From positions 1 through 61,432 of the forward strand of contig JALCRK010000017.1 of assembly GCA_022652485.1 (NCBI GenBank): a DNA stretch of 61,432 nucleotides, read 5' to 3'. This document shows positions 18,401 to 23,938 of the stretch, in pieces. The stretch is from Sphingobium sp. GTDB lineage: Bacteria; Pseudomonadota; Alphaproteobacteria; Sphingomonadales; Sphingomonadaceae. The notes under the pieces were generated by a model, which was not told where the DNA came from, did not search any database, and saw only the letters and a list, made by a program, of their open reading frames with translations. Each line of letters begins with the position of its first letter. Position 1 is the stretch's first letter. Made by a program: the position numbers and the translations under genes.

Positions 18401-19321
18401 CCGGGCAAGCGTTTCGGCCGCAGCGCCAAGCGATCGGCCCTCGCCGTGCATGGTCTGATAGAGGGTGTTTTCGGCAAGCTGCTGCGAAGCCTCGCGCGCG
18501 GCGGCGCTCTCGCGGAAATTGGCGCGCAAATTCGGGCTGATCGCCTTCGTCGCCCCGGCAAGCCGTTCGGTGGCCGTGCCTGCCACGGTCAAATCGGCCA
18601 GGGTGGCGTGCTCCACGGCCGCAGCGCCGACGCTGCCCGGCTGCGCGGTCACGATATTGTGCAGGGCGGCCGCTGCCGTCTCGTGCTCGCCGCGCGTGAG
18701 CAGCGACACGCCCCCGCCAAGCAGGCCGCCAAGCACGACGGACGCGCCGATATTGATTGCGCTCTCTTCGGCGGTGCGCGTCTCTTGAGTGGCTTGCAGC
18801 GCGCCTTCCTGAAGCGCCGTGGAGGCCCCGGCGGCCGCGCCGACCCGCACGGCGGCGCGGCCGATCGCATAGCTGCCCTTGCCCGCTGCGGCGACTTCGC
18901 CGCCGATCGGGATCAAGATTGTCGGATCGAGCACGCTGGCCGCGATGCTGGCGATGACGCCGGTCGTGCCCGCTGCGGCCACGGTGCGGCGGTTCTCTTC
19001 TTCCCGGTCAATCCGGGCCTTCAGCATGTTCGAAAAGCGATGATTGTTCGAACTGGCGAAGCTCTTCCAATGCTCTTCGTAAGGCGTGCCCTTGATATCG
19101 TCCCACGGGTTGTAGCCCGGCTCCACCTCGTTCGGCGTGGCGAGCTTGCCGCGCGCAAATGTGAAGGCGCCCACGACGGCGTTATCGGCACCGAAGGCCG
19201 CGCCGATCGTCGAGAGGATCGACGGAGCCGGGGCGTGATTGTCCACGTCTTCGGGCAGCGGCACCACGCCGATATTCTGGGTGAGCGGGGGCAGGACTTT
19301 GCTTTGGTCGACGAGCGGCAC
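15440..19321 (-). CDS. giant phage ejection (internal virion)-like protein
   Basis: 1293 residues from a GTG at 19321 with a perfect AGGAGG 7 bases upstream; an ATG at 19357 has no such site. Residues about 100-190 have glycine/alanine-rich hydrophobic stretches (VIASIAASVLDPTILIPIGG, GASVVLGGLLGGG); about 410-800 is highly charged coiled coil; the last 330 residues resemble the C-termini of podophage internal virion proteins (LGKALLQFRTYNLASHQ, hydrophobic MVGMTSVGLLSAWLRAY, LDASGFFALPIE, KLFGPSIGLISD). No lysozyme or transglycosylase motif is seen. Such proteins enter the cell ahead of phage DNA. Last gene of the element's operon. The assignment rests on pattern recognition. Confidence 0.6.
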   Translation of the reverse strand: MPLVDQSKVLPPLTQNIGVVPLPEDVDNHAPAPSILSTIGAAFGADNAVVGAFTFARGKLATPNEVEPGYNPWDDIKGTPYEEHWKSFASSNNHRFSNMLKARIDREEENRRTVAAAGTTGVIASIAASVLDPTILIPIGGEVAAAGKGSYAIGRAAVRVGAAAGASTALQEGALQATQETRTAEESAINIGASVVLGGLLGGGVSLLTRGEHETAAAALHNIVTAQPGSVGAAAVEHATLADLTVAGTATERLAGATKAISPNLRANFRESAAAREASQQLAENTLYQTMHGEGRSLGAAAETLARSTYNARMVDAVGAHNAIYAEMKKAGVTMSRQDFEEAIGDAMRNGDVGANDYVSRAAKAWRERVFDPFKNEAVNLGLLPEDVGVDTAASYFSRVWNREALTAREPEFKDIVARHYGDRIAEEYAGSVDALKNRVASLDQELSDLRLPADQRVATMSDIEAAAAKLDDANPDQIDRVTRINELRRQAQEAEKGGNLAAARDARAEAARVAAEGGDGLKSYLKQRGALRGRRRRVDLNYAGLADRADATLNTLADIEESNARSLTRLIQRGRVFEREAQRLDPGKLAAKLSDLRTAFFDVATRADKAADRAAKAIEGMGPNADKAIAARLEREAAAQRNRADRLNSLSRRMEAAEALDPDAAMAELRDAMEAAAREVSDTTLARGERAQRLQERLARLDPAKVDARVQAIADLKAKLTRGFYDRWEIRHGGEGVDLASGARPDFSAAARDIADSVFDKLTGRAVTDSGSALPEFLTPITRGPMKDRTFNIPDALVTPFLDSNVLSVAERYGRTMAAETELTRRFGRADMRDQIEVIRADYRDLRAAAGSDEARLKALAADEKGAIEDLTAMRDLVRGTYKAAENNGDFGRLVRGLTAFNYIRSMGRVVLSNLSDLYRGATSQGLGRFMSQGVPALIGSLDGVKLSVREAQLAGQVTERVLQNRLATLGEIGDPYRAGTAIERLLQNGTRIGSKWNGMSIFTDASKAIASIMSQNRILEGVAGHADDTRFLAYLGIDRDMAAAIGREFAEHGETVDGVRVANTEKWGSAEAVRAYRAAVSKEVDSVVVTRSVGDVPLFANEPLGKALLQFRTYNLASHQRVLLRGMQEGKTQFVSMMVGMTSVGLLSAWLRAYASGGQRYERFKAAAENPGYLIGEALDASGFFALPIEAAATVDTMTGVNPLKDPLMAAFPDAPQSGQGVRRIGVDPVGKLFGPSIGLISDVSKASGVPIGAATGDAITDSQAEAVKRLVPFQSYVGMRQALDLLTDDE

Positions 19322-19332
19322 GGGCGGCCCTC

Positions 19333-19608
19333 CTAGCTGCGGCGAATATCTCGCCATGAGAGTGTGCGGGACGGGTCGCGGGACTGATACCAATCGTCCA
19401 GATCGGCGAGGCCCCACGCGGCGAAGCGGTCCGCAAAGGCCCCTTCGCCGATGCTCGGAGCCTCTTTGCGGATGATCGCGATATCGAGCGCGGTTTCAGG
19501 CGTGTTGCCGGTCCAAGCGCCGCCGATCGCGGCAACGAAGCGGGTCTGCCCGTCCTTCTCCAGAACGGGCTTTCCCTGCCACGCGCGATAGGTGACGCCG
19601 GTCGTCAT
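19333..19608 (-). CDS. small protein of unknown function in the element operon
   Basis: 91 residues. Overlaps the preceding gene by 4 bases, and its stop overlaps the Shine-Dalgarno of the ejection-like gene, so translation of the two is probably coupled. Tryptophan-rich C-terminal half (WGLADLDDWYQSRD, LSWRDI). Not recognised. Confidence 0.75.
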   Translation of the reverse strand: MTTGVTYRAWQGKPVLEKDGQTRFVAAIGGAWTGNTPETALDIAIIRKEAPSIGEGAFADRFAAWGLADLDDWYQSRDPSRTLSWRDIRRS

Positions 19609-19799
19609 GCCAGCGGCCAGGTGTCTTCAATGATCTTTTGAATTGCGATTTCGACGCCGAGCGCCGCCTGTTCCTTCGACGTCACCACCGTGTCGTCGAT
19701 AATCAGACGGACGCCAATGCCACCGCCGATCGCGCCGACCGTGGACTTTGCGACGGCCAGCTTGTCGTTGCCGCGCGTGTAGTCGAATTGCTTTGCCAT
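19605..19799 (-). CDS. small protein of unknown function
   Basis: 64 residues with a glycine-rich core (STVGAIGGGIGVRLIIDDTVV) between short charged ends. Overlaps the next gene by 4 bases (ATGA). Not recognised; position among virion-like genes suggests a structural or assembly role, by inference only. Confidence 0.7.
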   Translation of the reverse strand: MAKQFDYTRGNDKLAVAKSTVGAIGGGIGVRLIIDDTVVTSKEQAALGVEIAIQKIIEDTWPLA

Positions 19800-19817
19800 A
19801 TCGGGTTTTCCTTCCTG

Positions 19818-20429
19818 CTACTTGCGGCCGCCGTGGCGCTTCAGATTGGCAGCGGCGGACAGCGCCATGGGGGCGGCAATGATTTGCGCCGCGACGTCTT
19901 CGGGGAGCTTACCGGAGCGCACGGCGGCGTCGACGAAGGCGAGGCCATCGGCGATCACCGACTTCGCGTTCTCGCCATGGGTTTTCACCATGGCCGCCTT
20001 GCAGAGCGCAATTTGCTGATCGTAGGCCGCATCGCTTGCGAAGGCCCCGGCGCTATGAAGCGCGGCGATCTCGGTAAAGCCGCCTTGCGCGATCGGCACC
20101 GGCACGCCGATATCGAACAAGGCGGTTTTCAGCGCGCCAAGCCCGGCCGTGTCGACGATCTCCACGCCCGGCGGGAGCGAATTTTCGAGCGTGTAGGCCA
20201 GGGCCGAAGAAGGCGGCTCCAGCCCCTCCGCAGGCGCGGCGGCCGCTTCAGGCGAAGCGCTGGCCGCACCTTCGCCGGAGCGCTGCTTTGCCAGCATCTC
20301 CAGCGCGTCGACGGCCTTGGCGCGGGCCTGCGGCGTTTCTGCGTTCATGGCCGTGTCGAGCGCGGCGGCATAGGCCGCGTCGGCGTCGGGAGCCGGTGCG
20401 GCCGCGCCGGGCGTGGTGAAGTCGTTCAT
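19818..20429 (-). CDS. Ala-rich acidic protein, unknown
   Basis: 203 residues. Residues 1-75 are low-complexity alanine/proline/glutamate; the rest is predicted helical (VIADGLAFVDAAVRSGKLPED). Composition recalls phage scaffolding or head-associated proteins but no motif is recognised. Overlaps the gene upstream by 4 bases. Confidence 0.75.
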   Translation of the reverse strand: MNDFTTPGAAAPAPDADAAYAAALDTAMNAETPQARAKAVDALEMLAKQRSGEGAASASPEAAAAPAEGLEPPSSALAYTLENSLPPGVEIVDTAGLGALKTALFDIGVPVPIAQGGFTEIAALHSAGAFASDAAYDQQIALCKAAMVKTHGENAKSVIADGLAFVDAAVRSGKLPEDVAAQIIAAPMALSAAANLKRHGGRK

Positions 20430-21067
20430 GCTGCGGTCCCTTCACTGCCGAGATTCTTCGGGCGGCCGGGGCCGGGCGCGATCAGGTCGAGCACCCGGTC
20501 GAGATGATCGGCGACGCTAGGCGCGGGCGCGCTTCGATCGAGCAGCGACGAGCGGCTCGCCATGACGTTGCCATGCGCCAAGCGCTCCACGGCGATCAGG
20601 GGCAGATTGTTGATGATCGTCGGCAACTCGGAAAGCTCGCCGCTACGCGCCGGGCCGTCCGCAGCCTCCCAAAGCTCGCCCAGCCCTTCGCGCAGCGCCT
20701 TGCGGGCAGCGATGACGCTATCGAGCGCGGCGTCTTCGGCTTCGGCCAGCCCCCGGCACTTGCGCACGATCGCGGCAACCTTCTTGCGGTGCTGCTTCGC
20801 GCGGGCCTGTTCGATCTCGTCGGCGATCGCTTCACCGGCTTCGCCGACTGCGGCCAGGGCGTCGCGGGTGGCGGCGATTGACCGCTCCAGCCGCTGCACT
20901 TCGCCGTCGAGCCGATCGGCCTCTTCCTGCACGCCGGGGCCGCCGGTCGCTGCCTTCACCTGCGCCGCGACGGCAAGTTCGCGGGTCTGGCTCAATTCGG
21001 CGTTGAGGGCCGTCAATCGCTCGTCGAGCGCTGCGGCCGTCGCGTCGGTGTCAATGCTTCGTGTCAC
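20426..21067 (-). CDS. coiled-coil protein, unknown
   Basis: 213 residues. Residues about 8-130 have long heptad-like helices rich in Ala, Glu and Arg (LDERLTALNAELSQTREL, DRLDGEVQRLERSIAATRD), followed by a proline-rich tail. Function not recognised. Overlaps the gene before by 17 bases and the gene after by 4. Confidence 0.75.
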   Translation of the reverse strand: MTRSIDTDATAAALDERLTALNAELSQTRELAVAAQVKAATGGPGVQEEADRLDGEVQRLERSIAATRDALAAVGEAGEAIADEIEQARAKQHRKKVAAIVRKCRGLAEAEDAALDSVIAARKALREGLGELWEAADGPARSGELSELPTIINNLPLIAVERLAHGNVMASRSSLLDRSAPAPSVADHLDRVLDLIAPGPGRPKNLGSEGTAA

Positions 21068-21248
21068 TTCCTGCCTCCAGTCTGTCGATCGCCTGATCGA
21101 CGCGTTTCAGTTCGGCGAAGAGCTTTTCGCCTTGATGCACGGCGGCCCGGTCGCCCCGTGCGGCCGCCTCGTCGGCGACGCGGCCAGCGGTCACGATCGT
21201 GTCGCGCTGCACGTAAAGGCGGCGAAGCTGTTCGGCCGTGTCAGCCAC
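21051..21248 (-). CDS. small helical protein, unknown
   Basis: 65 residues from a GTG at 21248. Charged helical sequence (LRRLYVQRDTIVTAG, FAELKRVDQAIDRLEAG). Start overlaps the stop of the RHH-like gene by 8 bases, end overlaps the coiled-coil gene, so it belongs to the same operon. Confidence 0.7.
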   Translation of the reverse strand: MADTAEQLRRLYVQRDTIVTAGRVADEAAARGDRAAVHQGEKLFAELKRVDQAIDRLEAGSDTKH

Positions 21249-21417
21249 GGGCGGCCTTCGCGGGTGCCGCCTCGGGCAGATAGCCCCGGCGGCGAAGCTC
21301 GCGCACGACGGCCTGCCGGGCGACCACGGACGGCGACGAAAGGTCGTCAGCGGCCGCCTGCGCCAAGGCGGAATGGATATTCGGGTCTTGAACCCGAAAC
21401 GCGATTACGGTGCTCAT
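21241..21417 (-). CDS. small ribbon-helix-helix-like protein, first gene of the structural operon
   Basis: 58 residues from an ATG at 21417 with GGAG 7 bases upstream. The N-terminal strand TVIAFRVQDP followed by two helices (HSALAQAAADDLSSP, VVARQAVVRELRRRG) is the layout of CopG/Arc-type DNA-binding proteins. It may regulate the operon it heads, perhaps through the repeat at 21514-21532. It could also be a structural helical protein. Confidence 0.6.
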   Translation of the reverse strand: MSTVIAFRVQDPNIHSALAQAAADDLSSPSVVARQAVVRELRRRGYLPEAAPAKAARG

Positions 21418-21855
21418 TGCTCGTCTCCGTCAAGTTCAGCGACGAAGATACACGCCCGTTTTCAGAACGGAACAGATTTTAACCCGTTACTCTTCAGTAT
21501 CACACGCAAGTGCAATAGCATTTATGCTACATATATTTTCGGACGTTGGCCCCTTTGTAGCAGTTGCTCTACTTTTTCGCATAGGCCTCCCCGGATTTTC
21601 GGCCGCGCTGTGTGTAGCATGTCTAACGCGTTAGAAGTCGTTTCGGATGCTCCGGCCGGATCGGCCCGAATTGGGTGCGAAGTATTTACCCCGCCACCAC
21701 CCATTTCTGCACAGCGCCCCTGCCCCCGGCCTCGAAGGCCACGGGGGAGGCCAAAATCGTGATAGGTGAAGGCGCGCGCCGACACGACGCCGCAGCCGGG
21801 CGGCTGCACGCTGCGAAGGGCAGGACAGGTGTGGAGCTAGGCCGGGGCGAAGGGT
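21418..21855. other. 438-base intergenic region of the element
   Basis: AT-rich around 21470-21590, unlike the surrounding genes, and holds the promoter region of the RHH-like operon with the inverted repeat at 21514-21532. Near 21724-21751 CCCCCG-GCCT and AGGC-CACGGGGG form a GC-rich hairpin downstream of the serine recombinase, perhaps its terminator. A minus-strand open frame between 21522 and 21809 has no recognisable content and is not called. Confidence 0.5.
21514..21532 (-). promoter_or_regulatory. shared inverted-repeat operator, copy 1
   Basis: AATAGCATTTATGCTACAT, with arms TAGCAT/ATGCTA. It lies about 100 bases upstream of the RHH-like gene. An 18 of 19 match occurs at 28989-29007, about 100 bases upstream of the integrase start. 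Confidence 0.55.
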
Positions 21856-22536
21856 CTAGGCGGAGAGGCGGGCGATCAGGTTGCGCACCGAAGAGGCGTG
21901 CCAGCGCCCACCGCGCGGCGTCAGCATCCCCTCGTCGTTAAGGGCGCTGGCGATACCGCCAAGCGACGTCACGCCGCTGGCCTGAAGGCGCAGGATGACG
22001 GGGCGCAAGCGCCGGGCGTGTTCTGCGGCGTTGGCACTGACAGCGGCCAGGGCGGCCGTTGTGCCCTTCCCTGCGCGCTTGAAGGCCGCTGCGCCGTTTG
22101 GATTGCCGAGCCGCTGGCCGCGTGCCTTGGCGGCCGCCAGCGCCTCTTTCGTGCGGCGCGATATCGCCTCGCGCTCTTGCTGCGCGACGAGCGCCATAAT
22201 CCCCACTGTCAGGTTGTTCGCGTCGGGCATGTCGGCGGCGACGAACTCCACGCCGCTGTCTTTCAGGGTGAGCAGGAACGCTGCGTTGCGGGACAGGCGA
22301 TCGAGCTTGGCGATCACGAGCCGCGCGCCCGTCAGCTTCGCCTGCTCCAGCGCCTTCGCAAGCTCCGGTCGATCGGAGCGCTTGCCGCTTTCGATCTCCC
22401 GGAACGGCGGGGCGATCAGTTCCCAGCCCCGCGCAGCGCACAGCGCCTCTACAGCGACCCGCTGCGCCTCCAGCCCAAGCCCCGAAGCGCCCTGCCGTGC
22501 GGTGCTGACGCGGTAATATGCCACGGCCTTCGTCAT
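21856..22536 (-). CDS. serine recombinase (resolvase/invertase family)
   Basis: 226 residues from ATG 22536 (GAAGAG just upstream). Catalytic serine at residue 11 in YYRVSTARQG; the resolvase core continues with LVIAKLDRLSRNAAFLL and IMALVAQQEREAISRRT; a C-terminal recombinase-type helix-turn-helix (GVTSLGGIASALNDEGMLTPRGG) follows. Shorter than large serine integrases and close to Pin/Hin-type enzymes. A perfect inverted repeat lies immediately upstream. An element with both a tyrosine integrase and this enzyme may use it for dimer resolution or gene inversion. Confidence 0.9.
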   Translation of the reverse strand: MTKAVAYYRVSTARQGASGLGLEAQRVAVEALCAARGWELIAPPFREIESGKRSDRPELAKALEQAKLTGARLVIAKLDRLSRNAAFLLTLKDSGVEFVAADMPDANNLTVGIMALVAQQEREAISRRTKEALAAAKARGQRLGNPNGAAAFKRAGKGTTAALAAVSANAAEHARRLRPVILRLQASGVTSLGGIASALNDEGMLTPRGGRWHASSVRNLIARLSA

Positions 22537-22548
22537 CTCTTCGCCCTC

Positions 22549-22586
22549 ATACAAATCCGTCTTACGGACGTTAGGGGGATTTGTAT
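22549..22586. repeat. perfect 10-bp inverted repeat before the serine recombinase
   Basis: ATACAAATCC at 22549-22558 and GGATTTGTAT at 22577-22586, 18 bases apart, with a nested CGTC-GACG pair inside. It lies 12-50 bases upstream of the recombinase start. It may be the crossover/res site or an autoregulatory operator. Confidence 0.6.
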
Positions 22587-22602
22587 GGCATGGCAAGGGC
22601 AT

Positions 22603-22824
22603 CTAGCGGCGGGGCTCTTCGACCGCGCCGAACGCCTCTTCGCACAACGTCCTGCGCCGCTCGATCGGCTGGCCGTCAAGCCACTCGATCATCTCGCGCA
22701 GGGCGTGCGGTGCGCGCACGAGCACGTCGCGCCACGCTGCTAAGGGGCCTTGGCGCTTCATCTCTTCGGCCAGCGCCTTCCACGCGCGCAGGCCAAGGGC
22801 GTCTAGCTCGTCGGGTGTCGTCAT
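22603..22824 (-). CDS. small protein of unknown function
   Basis: 73 residues from ATG 22824 (AGGAGAACGACC before it); the frame is open further upstream but without a site. Helical, with WKALAEEMKRQGPLAAW and ALREMIEWLDGQP. Starts 10 bases after the preceding gene. Not recognised. Confidence 0.7.
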   Translation of the reverse strand: MTTPDELDALGLRAWKALAEEMKRQGPLAAWRDVLVRAPHALREMIEWLDGQPIERRRTLCEEAFGAVEEPRR

Positions 22825-22834
22825 GGTCGTTCTC

Positions 22835-23479
22835 CTAGAAGAGTGAAGCGGGATCAATGCCGCTGTCCTCGTCGAGCTTGGCGAGGTTGCGGCGCGTCAC
22901 GTCGCGGTTGTTCGGCTCGACGACTCTGCCTACGGGGTGCGGTATCGACGGGAGGGCCTGTTTAACGGCACCTACAGCGTTAAGCCGATCGCCTTGGGCT
23001 CCTAGGTCGGCCCGGAGGGCTTCGCGCTCCTGTGCGGCCTTTGTGGTCGGCGCGCTGTCGAACGGAGCCGGGGCGGCCAGGGCCTTCGGCGTCACGTCGA
23101 CGGCGTTGCCCTCGATAATGATCGCACCGGCCGCCATGCGCTCTGCCATGTCGAGCATGAACTGAAGCTCTTCGTCGCTGATGCTGTCGATCATGCGGTG
23201 CTCGACCTTGACTTCGCGGGGCAGCACCTTGGCGATGAAGTCGGCATACTTGCCGGGGTCGAGAGCGGCCAGCCGGGCCAGCACGACAGGGCCGTCGCGC
23301 CGCCAACTGTCGAGCACGTCGGTTACAACGTCCTCTGCCAGCTTCGTGCGTGAGCCTTTGGGCCTTCCACGACTTTTCTTGTGGCCATTAAGAAACTGAC
23401 CCGCCTCGTTCCTATCCCGTGTAGCATTTTCGCTTGCGGGTTCCCTGAAGCTCTTCGCCGGATCGGGAATTGCGCTCAT
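22835..23479 (-). CDS. DUF5681-like / small-terminase-like protein
   Basis: 214 residues. N-terminal RNEAGQFLNGHKKSRGRPKG is the basic G-R-P-K-G motif found at the start of DUF5681 and some phage DNA-packaging associated proteins; a helical middle (DSWRRDGPVVLARLAALDPGK) follows. Could be a small terminase-like DNA-binding protein or a general DNA-binding protein. Start has GGAG 9 bases upstream. First gene after the iteron-like region. Confidence 0.65.
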   Translation of the reverse strand: MSAIPDPAKSFREPASENATRDRNEAGQFLNGHKKSRGRPKGSRTKLAEDVVTDVLDSWRRDGPVVLARLAALDPGKYADFIAKVLPREVKVEHRMIDSISDEELQFMLDMAERMAAGAIIIEGNAVDVTPKALAAPAPFDSAPTTKAAQEREALRADLGAQGDRLNAVGAVKQALPSIPHPVGRVVEPNNRDVTRRNLAKLDEDSGIDPASLF

Positions 23480-23503
23480 CGGTCGTTACTCCATCGTGAT
23501 TTT

Positions 23504-23678
23504 TGCGACACCTCGGCCACGGTCTGCGCCTCTGAAGTGCGACACCTAGAAAGCCCCAGAAACCCTACACTTTGCGCCGCTCCACCTGCGCACCCCCTAA
23601 AGGGGGTGGCGCAAGTGGCGCAGTGGCGCAGTGCGACACCGCGACACCGTGCGACGCTCCACCTAGCTAGGTGGCGCA
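23504..23678 (+). repeat. iteron-like repeat cluster, candidate replication origin
   Basis: TGCGACACC occurs at 23504, 23538 and 23632, with CGCGACACC at 23640 and TGCGACGC at 23650; GTGGCGCA occurs at 23606, 23615, 23623 and 23671, all in one orientation. Two hairpins are embedded: CACCCCCT-AA-AGGGGGTG (23591-23608) and the palindrome CCACCTAGCTAGGTGG (23659-23674). This non-coding stretch lies within the replication module, two mini-genes downstream of the primase/AAA ATPase. Confidence 0.6.
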
Positions 23679-23681
23679 ACG

Positions 23682-23813
23682 TCATTTCTCGTCCTGCCAT
23701 GCGAGGCCGCAGTACCGCTCGCCGCACGGGCTCAACGGAACGGCGGCGCGGTATTCCGGGATGAACAGCATCGCCTCGTGGACCGCGCGAGGATTGCATC
23801 TCTCTTCGATCAC
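23682..23813 (-). CDS. 43-residue Cys-containing mini-protein
   Basis: GTG start at 23813 overlaps the stop of the preceding mini-gene by 4 bases (GTGA). The product has three cysteines in R-C-N-P, S-P-C-G-E-R-Y-C-G-L-A-W, and ends QDEK. The tight coupling and protein-like composition, unlike the other frames here, support it as real. Possibly a small zinc-binding protein. Confidence 0.5.
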   Translation of the reverse strand: MIEERCNPRAVHEAMLFIPEYRAAVPLSPCGERYCGLAWQDEK

Positions 23814-23938
23814 TGCGCAGACGAACCCCCTGGCCGCTCCTGCGTCTCGTCCTCGCCGAACACTTCGACAGAGGCGTGCGTGATCCCGTCGCGCGTCTCG
23901 CGCCGAAAATGCACCTCATACTTCATTGCGAGCTTCAC
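23810..23938 (-). CDS. 42-residue mini-protein coupled to the primase gene
   Basis: GTG start at 23938 overlaps the primase/ATPase stop by 4 bases (GTGA). Sequence KYEVHFRRETRDGITHASVE suggests a small beta-sheet protein with an acidic tail. Not recognised. Evidence is mainly the back-to-back 4-base overlaps. Confidence 0.5.
   Translation of the reverse strand: MKLAMKYEVHFRRETRDGITHASVEVFGEDETQERPGGSSAQ

Noticed and set aside
17123..19336. 737-codon plus-strand open frame opposite the ejection-like gene
   Set aside because: High-GC antisense shadow; the minus-strand frame has a perfect AGGAGG, operon overlaps and phage-like C-terminus.
23504..23678. CRISPR array
   Set aside because: Repeats are 8-9 bases, unevenly spaced and without unique spacers; no cas genes in the window.
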